Position numbers and translations under genes: made by a program. Below the pieces are notes generated by a model. That model worked only from the letters and a program-made list of their open reading frames with translations. It searched no databases and was not told the origin of the DNA. A DNA stretch of 64,000 bases, from contig NZ_CP042856.1 in assembly GCF_008001035.1 (NCBI RefSeq), positions 2,480,001-2,544,000 of the forward strand, written 5' to 3'. The stretch is from Salinibacterium sp. dk2585 (GTDB lineage Bacteria; Actinomycetota; Actinomycetes; Actinomycetales; Microbacteriaceae). Below, piece after piece: positions 28,206 to 38,552 of the stretch (positions are counted from its first letter, which is position 1; every line of letters begins with the position of its first letter).

Positions 28206-29097
28206 TGAACTCACCCCTGTTGTGCTTGAGATAGGCCGGTTCGCGGATGCCGAGGATCGCCTCGGCCATGCGCACGGCGGCGACCGTCGGCCCGGCCTCG
28301 TGCACGCGCACGATGCGGGCGCCCTGCAGCACGCTCGTGACGGCCGCGGCGAGGGAACCCTCCAGGCGCTCAGACTTGGGCGCGTCGAGTGTCTCGCCGA
28401 TGAAGTCCTTGTTGGAGAGGGCGGCGAGCACGGGCAGGCCGAGCGCCGCGATCTCGTCGAAACGGCGCACGATCTCGAGCGTGTGGAGCGTGTTCTTGTT
28501 GAGGTCGGGGCCAGGGTCGATGATGATGCGCTCTGCCGCCAGCCCACCGTCGACGGCACGCTCGACGCGATCGCGCAGGAACTCGACGACCTCAACGACC
28601 ACGTCGTCATAGTGCGGGCGGGGGTACTGCGTGCGGGGCGTCGCGAGACTGTGGGTGACGATGAGGCTCGCTTCGCTGTCAGCGACGACGCCGACCATGT
28701 TGGGGTCGCTGAGACCGGTCGTGTCGTTGATGATGTCGGCACCCGCCGCGATGCTTCGGCGAGCGACCTCGGCGTGGAAGGTGTCGACCGAGATCACGAC
28801 ATCGGATGCCGCGCGCACGGCCTCGATGACCGGCACGACCCGCTCGGCTTCCTCCTGGGGCGGCAACGGGTCGCCCGGTGCGAAGGGCACTCCCCCGATG
28901 TCGACGATGGCGGCGCCCGCGGCGACGGCCGCGAGTGCAGCGCTCACGGCCGCGTCGAGCCCGAAGGTGCGGCCTTGGTCATAGAAGGAGTCCGGGGTGC
29001 GGTTGACGATGCCCATGACGGCGACTTCGCGGGAGAAATCGAAGCTCCGCGCTCCGATGCGGCGCACGGGCGAGTCGAGGGGCGGGAGGGAGAGCAT
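28198..29097 (-). CDS. dihydropteroate synthase family protein, FolP2-like
   Basis: A 299-residue TIM-barrel protein of the DHPS family. The signature reads GIVNRTPDSFYDQG, which is the form of mycobacterial FolP2, instead of the N-V-T-P-D-S-F of classic FolP. Other motifs are ISVDTFHAEVA, INDTTGL, IDPGPDLNKNT, LALSNKDFIGETL and RVHEAG. As far as I know mycobacterial FolP2 has no clear DHPS activity, so a folate role is uncertain. The ATG at 29097 is preceded by GGGGGA. It is coupled to the reductase gene downstream. Confidence 0.85.
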   Translation of the reverse strand: MLSLPPLDSPVRRIGARSFDFSREVAVMGIVNRTPDSFYDQGRTFGLDAAVSAALAAVAAGAAIVDIGGVPFAPGDPLPPQEEAERVVPVIEAVRAASDVVISVDTFHAEVARRSIAAGADIINDTTGLSDPNMVGVVADSEASLIVTHSLATPRTQYPRPHYDDVVVEVVEFLRDRVERAVDGGLAAERIIIDPGPDLNKNTLHTLEIVRRFDEIAALGLPVLAALSNKDFIGETLDAPKSERLEGSLAAAVTSVLQGARIVRVHEAGPTVAAVRMAEAILGIREPAYLKHNRGEFNE

Positions 29098-29173
29098 TCC
29101 CCCATGCTCGCATTCGAGCGCGCGCTCCGCATGCATCCAGCCCGCGCTCAGGAAACTCGCAGAGACTGGACTC

Positions 29174-29866
29174 ATGAGCGACGGACCCAAGATTCTCATC
29201 GTTGACGACGAGCCGAACATCCGCGACCTTCTCACCACGAGCTTGCGCTTCGCCGGTTTCGCCGTGCGCGCCGTCGGGAACGGCGCACAGGCCATCTCGG
29301 CCGTGCTCGAGGAGGAGCCCGACCTCATCATCCTCGACGTCATGCTCCCCGACATGAACGGCTTCGGGGTCACCAAGCGCCTGCGCTCGAGCGGTTACAC
29401 CTCGCCCATCCTCTTCCTCACGGCAAAGGATGACACCGAGGACAAGATCACTGGGCTCACGGTCGGCGGCGACGATTACGTCACCAAGCCGTTCAGCCTC
29501 GACGAGATCGTCGCCCGCATCAAGGCCATCCTGCGTCGCACGATGCAGGACGAGGAGGATGCCATCATCCGTGCGGGCGAGCTCACGATGGACCAGGACA
29601 CCCACGAGGTCACGGTCGGCCAAGACCAGGTCGAGCTCTCCCCCACCGAGTTCAAGCTCCTGCGCTACCTCATGCTCAACCCCAACCGTGTGCTGTCGAA
29701 GGCCCAGATCCTCGACCACGTCTGGGAGTACGACTTCAACGGCGACGCGGGCATCGTCGAGTCCTACGTCTCCTACCTGCGTCGCAAGCTCGACCAGTAC
29801 ACCGAGGAGCCCATGATCCAGACGAAGCGCGGCTTCGGCTACATGCTCAAGGTCGACAAGTCCTGA
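29174..29866 (+). CDS. OmpR-family response regulator
   Basis: A 230-residue regulator. The receiver domain (7-120) has the acidic pair VDDE, the phosphorylation Asp in LIILDVMLPDMNG (about 53), Thr in LTAKD and Lys in VTKPF. The C-terminal winged helix (about 135-228) has ELSPTEFKLLRYL and VESYVSYLRRKLD. It resembles the actinobacterial MprA/TcrA/TrcR group. The partner kinase follows after 48 bases. It is divergent from the folP-like gene. The signal and regulon are unknown. Confidence 0.92.
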   Translation: MSDGPKILIVDDEPNIRDLLTTSLRFAGFAVRAVGNGAQAISAVLEEEPDLIILDVMLPDMNGFGVTKRLRSSGYTSPILFLTAKDDTEDKITGLTVGGDDYVTKPFSLDEIVARIKAILRRTMQDEEDAIIRAGELTMDQDTHEVTVGQDQVELSPTEFKLLRYLMLNPNRVLSKAQILDHVWEYDFNGDAGIVESYVSYLRRKLDQYTEEPMIQTKRGFGYMLKVDKS

Positions 29867-29914
29867 ACGGGAGGGGCGGATGTTTCGCCCAGCACGAGCG
29901 CGTAGCCTGAACCC

Positions 29915-31591
29915 GTGAGCCGAGAGCAGCCGATGGAGTGGTGGGATTCCGTCTCCCTCCGCACCAAGATCACCGGGGTGACGGTCTTCATCGTGACGGC
30001 GGGATTGCTCGTGGCCGGCGTCGGCACCATGACCGTGTTGCGCACCTACCTGCTCGACCGGGTCGACGCGAACATTGTCGCGGCGGCCGCCGACGTCGAG
30101 GCGTGGAGGATCGACCTCGACGAGGATGCGATCTCGAGCGGCAATCTCGTGCCGACCTCTTTCTACATGGCGCTTGTCGATCGAAATGGCAAGCTCATCG
30201 GCGACAACCTTGCCGAGGACGAGGCGCACCTGCGTCCGAACCTCGAGGAACTCACCCTCAGCAGGGTCGTGCAGCTTGAGGGCGCCGTGACCCTCCAGAA
30301 CCCGACCCATACGAGCCAGACCCGCGTCGTGGCCTTCCCTGCGGAGAATGCGCGCAACGGCGACCTCGCGACGCTCGTGATCGGCCAGCGTCTCGATGAC
30401 GTCAACGCGACCATTGCCCGCTACACGGCCATCTTCCTCGGCTTCGCACTCTCGGTCGTGGTGCTGAGTGCCGCGCTCACCCGGGTGCTCGTGACATCCA
30501 CGTTCCGTCCCCTGCGCGAGGTGGAGGCGACGGCCGCCGCGATCGCCGGCGGGGACTTCAGTCAGCGTCTGCCGGGCGCGACGCCCAACACCGAGGTGGG
30601 CAGGCTCAATCGCTCCCTCAACGTCATGCTCGGGCGCATCGACCGGGCCTTCGCTGACCGCGCCCGCACGATCGACCAGATGCGCCGCTTCGTCGGCGAC
30701 GCAAGCCACGAACTGCGCACCCCGCTCGTCTCGGTGCGCGGCTACGCCGAGCTCTACCGCATGGGCGCCCTCCAGAAGCCCGACGATGTCGCCCAGGCCA
30801 TGGAGCGCATCGAGAAGGAGGCGATTCGGATGGGCGAGCTGGTCGAAGACCTGCTCGAACTGGCCCGGGCCGATGAGAAGAAACCGCTCCGGCTCGCCCC
30901 CGTCGACCTGCTGCCGCTCGCCTACGACGCCTCGCTCGACGCGATGGCGCAGGCACCCGACCGCAAGGTGACCGTCAAGGTCGAGGAGCCTGAACTGCCC
31001 GCGAGCGAGGACATCGAGGCACCGCCCGAGTCCACGCCGAAGCCCGCGACGACGGCAACGGGGCCCATCGCGTTCGCGGGGGCGCAGCTGGCCCGCCTAC
31101 GCTCGCTCCGCCAGCGTGGGATGCGGAACGGTGCCACTGGGACGCCCGAGATGTTGCCGCTCGCCGAGCGTGAGCACATCAAGCTCGTCGTGCCCGCCGT
31201 TGTGCTGGGCGAGGAGAACAAGCTCCGGCAGGTCATCACGAACCTGATCGGCAATGCGCTGCGCTTCACGCCAGCTGGCAGTCCGATCGAGCTCGTCGTC
31301 TGCGTCGATGCCGCACGACGGGTTGCGCAGCTCGACATCGTCGACCACGGTGAGGGCGTGCCGCCCCAGATCCGCGACAAGATCTTCCAGCGGTTCTGGC
31401 GCGCCGACTCCTCGCGCACGCGCGAGACGGGCGGCAGTGGTCTGGGCCTCGCGATCGTCGCCGCGATCGTCGATGCCCACAAGGGCCACGTCGAGGTGCT
31501 CGAGACGCCGGGCGGCGGCGCAACCTTCCGACTGACGCTTCCGCTCCTCCCCGACACCTTCGTGTCGACGTCGCCCACAAGCAGCAGCTGA
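29915..31591 (+). CDS. membrane sensor histidine kinase
   Basis: A 558-residue kinase with two membrane helices (about 19-44 and 168-191) enclosing an extracytoplasmic sensor of about 120 residues. HAMP, HisKA (DASHELRTP, His265) and HATPase (NLIGNALRF, DHGEGVP, GGSGLGLAI) domains follow. About 70 extra residues, rich in Pro, Glu and Thr and then Arg, lie between the first strand of the HATPase domain and its N box (about 352-420). The start is GTG with TAGCCT ending six bases before it, so it may have its own leaderless promoter besides co-transcription with the regulator gene. Confidence 0.92.
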   Translation: MSREQPMEWWDSVSLRTKITGVTVFIVTAGLLVAGVGTMTVLRTYLLDRVDANIVAAAADVEAWRIDLDEDAISSGNLVPTSFYMALVDRNGKLIGDNLAEDEAHLRPNLEELTLSRVVQLEGAVTLQNPTHTSQTRVVAFPAENARNGDLATLVIGQRLDDVNATIARYTAIFLGFALSVVVLSAALTRVLVTSTFRPLREVEATAAAIAGGDFSQRLPGATPNTEVGRLNRSLNVMLGRIDRAFADRARTIDQMRRFVGDASHELRTPLVSVRGYAELYRMGALQKPDDVAQAMERIEKEAIRMGELVEDLLELARADEKKPLRLAPVDLLPLAYDASLDAMAQAPDRKVTVKVEEPELPASEDIEAPPESTPKPATTATGPIAFAGAQLARLRSLRQRGMRNGATGTPEMLPLAEREHIKLVVPAVVLGEENKLRQVITNLIGNALRFTPAGSPIELVVCVDAARRVAQLDIVDHGEGVPPQIRDKIFQRFWRADSSRTRETGGSGLGLAIVAAIVDAHKGHVEVLETPGGGATFRLTLPLLPDTFVSTSPTSSS

Positions 31592-31672
31592 GTCCCTTCA
31601 GCCGCAGCCAGGCCTCCCTATCGTTGCCGGCATCCGGATGCCACCCCCGGCACCTACGACGAAGGGAACACC

Positions 31673-31963
31673 ATGACGCAGTACCAGGTTGACAGCGACG
31701 CCGTCCTCAGCGCCGAGAGCGCCGTGCGCGCATCCGCCTCCCGAATCCAGGGCGAGGTCGCCGGCATGCTTGGCCAGCTCCTGAGCCTGCAGTCCTCATG
31801 GACCGGTCAGGCCTCGACGGCATTCCAGGGCGTCGTCGCCGACTGGCGCACCACCCAGCAGCACGTGGAGCAGAGCCTCGCGGGCATCACGCAGGCGCTC
31901 GGTCGCGCGGGGCAGCAGTACGCGGAGGCGGAGCGCGCCAACGCGAGCATGTTCATGCGCTGA
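31673..31963 (+). CDS. WXG100 family protein (EsxA/ESAT-6-like)
   Basis: A 96-residue helical-hairpin protein. The turn motif is SSWTGQAS with W43-T44-G45, and the length fits the 100-residue family. A C-terminal YAEAERAN gives the YxxxD/E-like secretion signal. Such proteins are exported by type VII (ESX/Ess) machinery, but no EccC, EccB or other ESX gene occurs in this window. The ATG has AAGGGA upstream. It stands alone after the histidine kinase. Export by a distant system is inferred. Confidence 0.88.
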   Translation: MTQYQVDSDAVLSAESAVRASASRIQGEVAGMLGQLLSLQSSWTGQASTAFQGVVADWRTTQQHVEQSLAGITQALGRAGQQYAEAERANASMFMR

Positions 31964-32004
31964 ACCGCTGCGGGTTTGATCCTGTCGAAACCCTGGCAAC
32001 GCCA

Positions 32005-32034
32005 AAGGGCGGCCCCCAATGGGGAGCCGCCCTT
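32005..32034. terminator. bidirectional terminator between esx-like gene and groEL
   Basis: AAGGGCGGC and GCCGCCCTT arms extend inward to CCC/GGG with one mismatch and a four-base loop. The hairpin lies between the two convergent genes, with A-rich and T-rich ends serving both strands. Confidence 0.7.
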
Positions 32035-32054
32035 CAGTGTTGAGAGTGGTCGGA

Positions 32055-33728
<1,674 letters not shown>

Positions 33729-33736
33729 TCAGCTTT

Positions 33737-33763
33737 TTGGCACTCTCGCGAAGAGAGTGCTAG
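33737..33763. promoter_or_regulatory. CIRCE operator 1 (HrcA site)
   Basis: TTGGCACTC, nine bases, GAGTGCTAG. This differs from the CIRCE consensus TTAGCACTC-N9-GAGTGCTAA at one base per arm. It lies 45 bases before groL and predicts heat-shock control by HrcA. Confidence 0.93.
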
Positions 33764-33769
33764 ATGATT

Positions 33770-33796
33770 CTGGCACTCTGCCCAAGGGAGTGCAAG
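33770..33796. promoter_or_regulatory. CIRCE operator 2 (HrcA site)
   Basis: CTGGCACTC, nine bases, GAGTGCAAG. It is a slightly weaker CIRCE match whose centre is 33 bp from the first, about three DNA turns, so two HrcA dimers could bind the same face. Confidence 0.85.
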
Positions 33797-33833
33797 CCGG
33801 GAGAGAGACGGGCGCGAAACGCTGGGCGCGCAC

Positions 33834-34883
33834 TCAGGCGGGCGGGTCGATCGCGACCGAGCCCTCGAGCGGCACGAGCTCGACCCACGTGTTGCCGGCC
33901 CCGAGCCTGATGGTGATGCCGTTGTCATCGACCAGGCTGATCGGGGCATCGATCGATCCCTTGCGCCAGGTCGCACTCACAGTGCCGCCGCCGGTCGAGA
34001 CCCAGGCCTCGCCGCTGCCGAGCAGTTCCGTCTTGGGCACGCCATGGCCGTGCGAGATGGGCACTCGCAGCGTCACGACATTGACCGCCGAGAGCTGTGC
34101 GCCGTTGGAGTCGAGGTCGGGCGCACCGTCCTGCGAGCGAAGGAAGGTGCCGGATGCCGCATCCCACGCCCATGAGGGCACGAACTGGTTCGAGAACGCC
34201 AGCCGAAGGACGGCGGTCGGCGTGCCCTCCTTCGCGGCAGTCGCCGAGGCGGCGTCGAGGGCGTAGGCGAACTGCTGGCGGGGCGCCGCGACATCCGGAT
34301 TGGCGGAAAGGAACTCACTCGCCCGCACGATCACATTGTGGGGCGCCCTGCGATCGCTCGAGCGGAACATGTATGCGGCCGTGTCGGGCTGCCCATGGAT
34401 CGCGTTATAGAGGGAGGTCTGCTGCATCATCGAGACGAACTGAGGCTGGCCACCCGCATAGAAGATGATGCCGCCGAGGGAACCCGCGATCTCGGGGTCC
34501 ATGGGCCGGATCGAGCGGATGGGGCCCAGCTGCTCGGGGATGTCGCTGTGCCACACGGCCACGTAACGCGTGATGCCGCCCTCGACGAGCTCCTCGAAGA
34601 CGATGTCGGTGCGCTCGAGCCCGAGCTGCGGGCGAGCATCCCAGTGGTTGTCGATCTTCGCTGACAGCGCTGCGTGCTGCAGCGAGCCCTCGGGCACGGT
34701 CGAGCCGCGCAGGGGGGCGACATCGGTGGGCTCTGGTGCCACGTAGTCCGAGACGTAGTCGGGCGACGGGGATGCGATGGTTGACGAGGCCGCCTCGCCC
34801 GAGCATCCGGCCAGCAGCAGCGCCGCCATGAGGGCTCCGAGGGTACCGAGACGACGTCGAGAGCTGCGCGGGGTGGGAATCAC
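33834..34883 (-). CDS. DUF3048 lipoprotein (YerB-like)
   Basis: A 349-residue secreted lipoprotein. The signal peptide ends with LLLAGCSG, so Cys (about residue 27) is lipidated. The mature part has the DUF3048 features: [38 protein letters not shown] and [11 protein letters not shown], with a C-terminal domain containing [10 protein letters not shown]. The family resembles B. subtilis YerB; its function is unknown. The GTG at 34883 is chosen because TAGTGT ends seven bases upstream (leaderless); the longer open frame from 34943 adds a non-signal-like stretch. Confidence 0.88.
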   Translation of the reverse strand: MIPTPRSSRRRLGTLGALMAALLLAGCSGEAASSTIASPSPDYVSDYVAPEPTDVAPLRGSTVPEGSLQHAALSAKIDNHWDARPQLGLERTDIVFEELVEGGITRYVAVWHSDIPEQLGPIRSIRPMDPEIAGSLGGIIFYAGGQPQFVSMMQQTSLYNAIHGQPDTAAYMFRSSDRRAPHNVIVRASEFLSANPDVAAPRQQFAYALDAASATAAKEGTPTAVLRLAFSNQFVPSWAWDAASGTFLRSQDGAPDLDSNGAQLSAVNVVTLRVPISHGHGVPKTELLGSGEAWVSTGGGTVSATWRKGSIDAPISLVDDNGITIRLGAGNTWVELVPLEGSVAIDPPA

Positions 34884-34958
34884 GCCTGAAACACTAACGC
34901 CGCCCCAGTCAGGGGCGGCGTCAGCGCGGGGCGAGCCCCGCAATCAATCACTACGTCG

Positions 34959-35162
34959 TCACGCGGGCCGCACAGACTCCGCCTGCGGGCCCTTCGACCC
35001 GGTGCCGACCTCGAAGGTCACCTGCTGACCCTCTTCGAGCACCTTGTAGCCGCTCATGTCGATGGCGGAGTAGTGGACGAAGACGTCTTGCCCTCCACCC
35101 TCGACGGTAATGAATCCGTAGCCCTTTTCAGCGTTGAACCACTTCACGGATCCGTTCGCCAT
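34959..35162 (-). CDS. cspA: cold-shock protein CspA
   Basis: A 67-residue single-domain cold-shock protein: [24 protein letters not shown] and [17 protein letters not shown]. It binds single-stranded RNA and is usually an abundant RNA chaperone. The ATG has AGGGAGT upstream. About 250 bases upstream of it (35163-35410) contain no gene and could hold a long 5' leader as in other cspA mRNAs, although I cannot define its start. Confidence 0.95.
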   Translation of the reverse strand: MANGSVKWFNAEKGYGFITVEGGGQDVFVHYSAIDMSGYKVLEEGQQVTFEVGTGSKGPQAESVRPA

Positions 35163-35410
35163 CTGTTACTCCCTGCTGTGTACCGTTCAACGGCGCTCGC
35201 GGTGCGGCGCCGAGTCACCGAGCGCGGACGGGTATCCCGCGTCACCAGGTTCACGAAGCGCGTAGTCGAGAGCCTCACAGAGCCGGATGGGCGACCAGTT
35301 CCAGATAGTAATGATCCGAGCCCCAAAAGGGGAGAGTCAGATGAGAATCTGTCGGCGGAAGACGCGAGATTAAACGGGCGCGTAACGTGCGGGGCGCTGC
35401 CGAAGGACGA

Positions 35411-35980
35411 TCAGGGGGTCGTCGCGTCGTAGTCGGCACCGATCAACACGACGATGGGCGACGCAGGATAGTCATTGGAGAGACGCAGCTCCCCGACGCC
35501 GAGATGCTCGATGATCATGCGCGCCGCGGCCTCGTTGACGGGGTCGTTATAGAACACCAGGGTGCGTTCGACGTCGTCAACCGCCGCATTTGCCCGGCTG
35601 CCGACATCCGTTGACGCACCTTCCCAGCCCTGGGCGACGAGAGCATCGCCCACCTGGGTCGCAAGACCCGGAGCGCCGGTGCCGTTGAGCACCGTGATCG
35701 GCACAGTCGGGTCGAGCATGGGCTCGACCGTCGGCTGCTCAGGCCCGGGATCCACGGGGTCGGCGGGTGCCGCCGCGTCGCGGCCCGGCACCCGCAGGTC
35801 GAGGTCGGGGTTGAGGAGCGAGAGGCCAAACAGTCCGCCGGCGACGAGCAGCACGGTCGCGAGCGCCGCCCAGGCGAAAGCGATCCAGCGACGAGCGGGC
35901 TCGGCCGGTGCGCGGTGAGCACCGACACGGGGAAGGTCGTCGGGGATTTCGTCGAAGCGATCTCGGATGCGGGTGGCCAT
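35411..35980 (-). CDS. LytR C-terminal domain membrane protein
   Basis: A 189-residue protein with a cytoplasmic N-terminus, one membrane helix (about 31-56) and an external LytR_C domain (about 92-187: ITVLNGTGAPGLATQVGDALVAQGW and GADYDATTP). Such stand-alone LytR_C proteins occur in Actinobacteria and are thought to act at the cell wall; no enzyme activity is established. A GAGGAA site precedes the ATG. The DUF3263 gene lies 37 bases upstream on the same strand, so the two are likely one transcript. Confidence 0.88.
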   Translation of the reverse strand: MATRIRDRFDEIPDDLPRVGAHRAPAEPARRWIAFAWAALATVLLVAGGLFGLSLLNPDLDLRVPGRDAAAPADPVDPGPEQPTVEPMLDPTVPITVLNGTGAPGLATQVGDALVAQGWEGASTDVGSRANAAVDDVERTLVFYNDPVNEAAARMIIEHLGVGELRLSNDYPASPIVVLIGADYDATTP

Positions 35981-36017
35981 CGTGTTCCTCAGGTGGATCG
36001 TCGCCGCGACTGGGACG

Positions 36018-36275
36018 TCAGGCGCGACGCCGGGCGTCTCGCAGGCGCCGCAGGCGTCGCACGAGCATCGGGTCGTGGGCGAAGGCCGCCGGGGATTCGA
36101 TGACGGCGTTCAGCAACTGATAGTAGCGGGCCGGGCCGAGGCCAAGCTCAACGCGGATGGCCTCCTCCTTCGCGCCGGGGTGGCTCCACGGTCGGCGCTC
36201 GAACTCGAGGATGCGCGCATCGCGCTCGGAGATCTCGGGGAGATCCGAGCGTTTGTCGCTCGCGGTGGTGGGCAT
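36018..36275 (-). CDS. DUF3263 protein
   Basis: An 85-residue basic, helical protein with LSERDARILEFERRPW-like and GARYYQLLNAVIE-like segments typical of DUF3263, which contains a sigma-factor-like helix-turn-helix. DNA binding is possible but unproven. A TAGCCT hexamer ends seven bases before the ATG, so the mRNA is probably leaderless. It heads the transcript that continues into the LytR_C gene. Confidence 0.87.
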   Translation of the reverse strand: MPTTASDKRSDLPEISERDARILEFERRPWSHPGAKEEAIRVELGLGPARYYQLLNAVIESPAAFAHDPMLVRRLRRLRDARRRA

Positions 36276-36346
36276 CCATACAAGGCTACGGCGACAGTCA
36301 GCAGCAGCCAGGGAGGCGGCCGGAGGGTCGCGACATCGGGGCTAAG

Positions 36347-36365
36347 TTAGGATAGCCTTACCAAA
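36347..36365. promoter_or_regulatory. DtxR/IdeR box upstream of hmuT
   Basis: TTAGGATAGCCTTACCAAA matches the DtxR consensus TTAGGTTAGGCTAACCTAA at 15 of 19 positions. It lies 25-43 bases before the hmuT start codon, suitable for repression by the regulator encoded at 20140-20835. Confidence 0.8.
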
Positions 36366-36389
36366 AGCCCGACCATCGCAAGGAGCCCC

Positions 36390-37523
36390 GTGCCGCGCCG
36401 CCGAATCCCCGCCGCCCTCGCCGCGGTCGCGGCGGCACTCGCCCTCCTGACGGGCTGCATGGGCGGCCAGGCCTATTCCTCCGGTGAGGTCACCGACGCC
36501 GACGCGCAGCGCGTGCCCCTCGCGCAACTCGACCTGCTCGACGACCCGCGCGACTGGGTGGGCGAGTCCACCGCGAAGCTGGCGTCAGCATCCGTCGATG
36601 TCCTGATCGAGCGACCCGAACAACAGCTTCCGGCGACCGTCACCTCACACGACCTCGCAGGTGACACGACCGTGGCCGTCACGGAGACGACCCGGGTGCT
36701 CGGCCTCGACATGTCCGGTTCGATCGCGGCGACCATCGTCGGGCTCGGCTTCGGCGACACCCTCGTGGGCCGCGACGTCTCGTCGACCTTCGAGCAGGTC
36801 GTCGACCTTCCCGTCGTGACCTCGAGCGGCCACAGCATCAATTCCGAGTCGATCATCAGCCTTCGGCCGACACTGGTCGTCACCGACGGCAGCATCGGCC
36901 CGATCGACGTCGTGCTGCAACTGCGCGACGCCGGCATCCCCGTCGTCTTCGTCGATGACGTCGCCGGCTTCGAGGGCGTCGGCACGCTCGCCCGCCAGGT
37001 GGGCGCAGCATTCGGTGCCGCCGAGGCGGGCGAGGAACTTGCGACCCTCCTCGAGGCGCAGATCGAAGCGAAGGTCGCCGAGATCGCCGAGATCGCCCCG
37101 AGCGGCGGCGAGCGCCTGCGGATGCTCTTCCTCTACCTGCGCGGTGGCTCCGGCATCTACTACCTCTTCGGCAGCGAGTCGGGCGTCGACGACCTGATCA
37201 CGGGCATCGGCGGCATCGACGTCGCGACCGAGATCGGCTGGACGGGCCTCCAGCCCATGACCGATGAGGCCGTCATCGCGGCGAGGCCCGAGCTCATCCT
37301 CGTCATGACCTCGGGGCTCGACAGCACCGGCGGCATCGACGGACTCCTCGACGAGAAGCCGGCCCTCGCCCAGACACCGGCGGGCCAGAACCGCCGATTC
37401 GTCGACATGGCATCTGGCCAGGTGCTCGGCTTCGGCCCCCGCACGCCAGACGTGCTCGATGCGCTCGCCCGCGCTACCTATGCGCCCGCGCTGGGCGAGC
37501 AGGCCTCGAGCGTCTCCCCGTAG
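36390..37523 (+). CDS. hmuT: haemin ABC transporter substrate-binding lipoprotein (HmuT-like)
   Basis: A 377-residue lipoprotein: the signal peptide ends LLTGC, so Cys23 is lipidated. The mature protein is a class-III periplasmic-binding protein with VAVTETTRVLGLDMSGS, IGLGFGDTLVGRD, SLRPTLVVTDG and QPMTDEAVIAARPELILVM, matching HmuT of corynebacteria. It should capture haem (from HtaA) for an HmuUV permease/ATPase. Those genes do not follow here; the next gene is convergent and its end overlaps hmuT by 46 bases. The start is GTG with AGGAG, just after a DtxR box. Confidence 0.87.
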   Translation: MPRRRIPAALAAVAAALALLTGCMGGQAYSSGEVTDADAQRVPLAQLDLLDDPRDWVGESTAKLASASVDVLIERPEQQLPATVTSHDLAGDTTVAVTETTRVLGLDMSGSIAATIVGLGFGDTLVGRDVSSTFEQVVDLPVVTSSGHSINSESIISLRPTLVVTDGSIGPIDVVLQLRDAGIPVVFVDDVAGFEGVGTLARQVGAAFGAAEAGEELATLLEAQIEAKVAEIAEIAPSGGERLRMLFLYLRGGSGIYYLFGSESGVDDLITGIGGIDVATEIGWTGLQPMTDEAVIAARPELILVMTSGLDSTGGIDGLLDEKPALAQTPAGQNRRFVDMASGQVLGFGPRTPDVLDALARATYAPALGEQASSVSP

Positions 37524-38461
37524 GGGCCGCTGAAGGCGAGCGGATGCTCGTCAACGGCCAGCACGAAGCGCCCGCGGAGCTCGTCCTCCGCCCAACCCGC
37601 GTCGCGCAGCCGCCCTTCGACCCGGGGCAGCACCCTCGCGCCCTCGAGCGACACCCAACGGGCACCGCTCGCGCGGATGCGTTCCGCGAGCCGTGCGCGT
37701 CGCGGCGCCGGAATGTAGATGAGCACGCCCATCGTCACGACGACGGGCGTCGCTGCTTCAGGCGCGAGCGCGAGAAGCTGGTCGAGGGCCGCCTCGGCGT
37801 CACCCGCGAGCAGATGCGGTGGGTCGTGCCGTGCGATCGCGATTGCACCCCGCACCCTCGACTCGCGGTCGTGCTGGCCCGGCCAGGTGAGGGCGCCCAG
37901 CCACGCGGCATCCGCTGGGCTTGTCACGTCGAGCGGGCGGAGGTCGACGCCAGCGCGCGTCACGACGATTGGGAGCCTCCGCGGCGGCTCGACGCCGGCT
38001 CCGAGGGTGCACGTGAGGGTGACGGCGCTTGGCCCGTCGGCGGGGTGGAGACGGCGGCCGGAGTAGTCGTAGCTGTAGCGGTCGGGGTAGAGGCAGAGGC
38101 CGGCGGATGCCCCGATCTCGAGGAGCGCGACCGGCCCGTCGATCGTGGCGAGGGCTGCCGTGAGCGCCGCACACCGGCCGGGTTCGTTCGTCTGCACGGG
38201 CCGGGCGGCGAGTTCGGCGGCGAGCGCGCTGGCGTTCCTGCGAAGAAAGTCGGTGATGCCGGCGTCGTGGTCTCGTGCACCGAGCAGGCTCGCCACGGCG
38301 AAGACGAGGGGCGGCTGCCGGTGCTGCTCCGGGAACGTTTCGAGCAGGGCGACCGTGGCGGGGTCATCCGCGATGGCGCCCGCCCACGCTTCGTACTGGG
38401 GAGAGACGGATGCCGCCTGCCGCCCGAAATCGCGGAACCACTGGGCAGTGTCGCGGGCCAT
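37478..38461 (-). CDS. DUF2332 protein
   Basis: A 327-residue protein with the DUF2332 pattern: WFRDFGRQAASVSPQYEAW near the N-terminus, LLEIGASAGLCLYPDRYSYDY (about 113-133) and VVTMGVLIYIP (about 240-250). The GASAG-type glycine loop resembles an S-adenosylmethionine-binding motif, so a methyltransferase-like fold is possible, but no activity is known. Its 3' end overlaps the convergent hmuT end by 46 bases. A 17-bp hairpin lies just upstream of its start. Confidence 0.83.
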   Translation of the reverse strand: MARDTAQWFRDFGRQAASVSPQYEAWAGAIADDPATVALLETFPEQHRQPPLVFAVASLLGARDHDAGITDFLRRNASALAAELAARPVQTNEPGRCAALTAALATIDGPVALLEIGASAGLCLYPDRYSYDYSGRRLHPADGPSAVTLTCTLGAGVEPPRRLPIVVTRAGVDLRPLDVTSPADAAWLGALTWPGQHDRESRVRGAIAIARHDPPHLLAGDAEAALDQLLALAPEAATPVVVTMGVLIYIPAPRRARLAERIRASGARWVSLEGARVLPRVEGRLRDAGWAEDELRGRFVLAVDEHPLAFSGPYGETLEACSPSAGA

Positions 38462-38485
38462 GCACCGATCCTGCCCTCTCGGGCA

Positions 38486-38545
38486 CCGAGTTGCCCACTT
38501 CGACGCTCGCGGTGGTGCTCGATGCGCGCGAAGTGGGCAACTCGG
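38486..38545. terminator. 17-bp perfect inverted repeat after htaA
   Basis: The arms (CCGAGTTGCCCACTTCG and its exact complement) enclose a 26-base loop. It lies eight bases past the stop of the HtaA gene and upstream of the DUF2332 gene, so it probably ends the htaA transcript. The GAGTTGCCCA core resembles that of the palindrome at 27380-27455. Confidence 0.7.
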
Positions 38546-38552
38546 GGTGTGG

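Noticed and set aside
36390-38461. hmuU or hmuV between hmuT and htaA
   Set aside because: Only the DUF2332 gene lies there, on the other strand. No permease helices or Walker motifs occur in this stretch.
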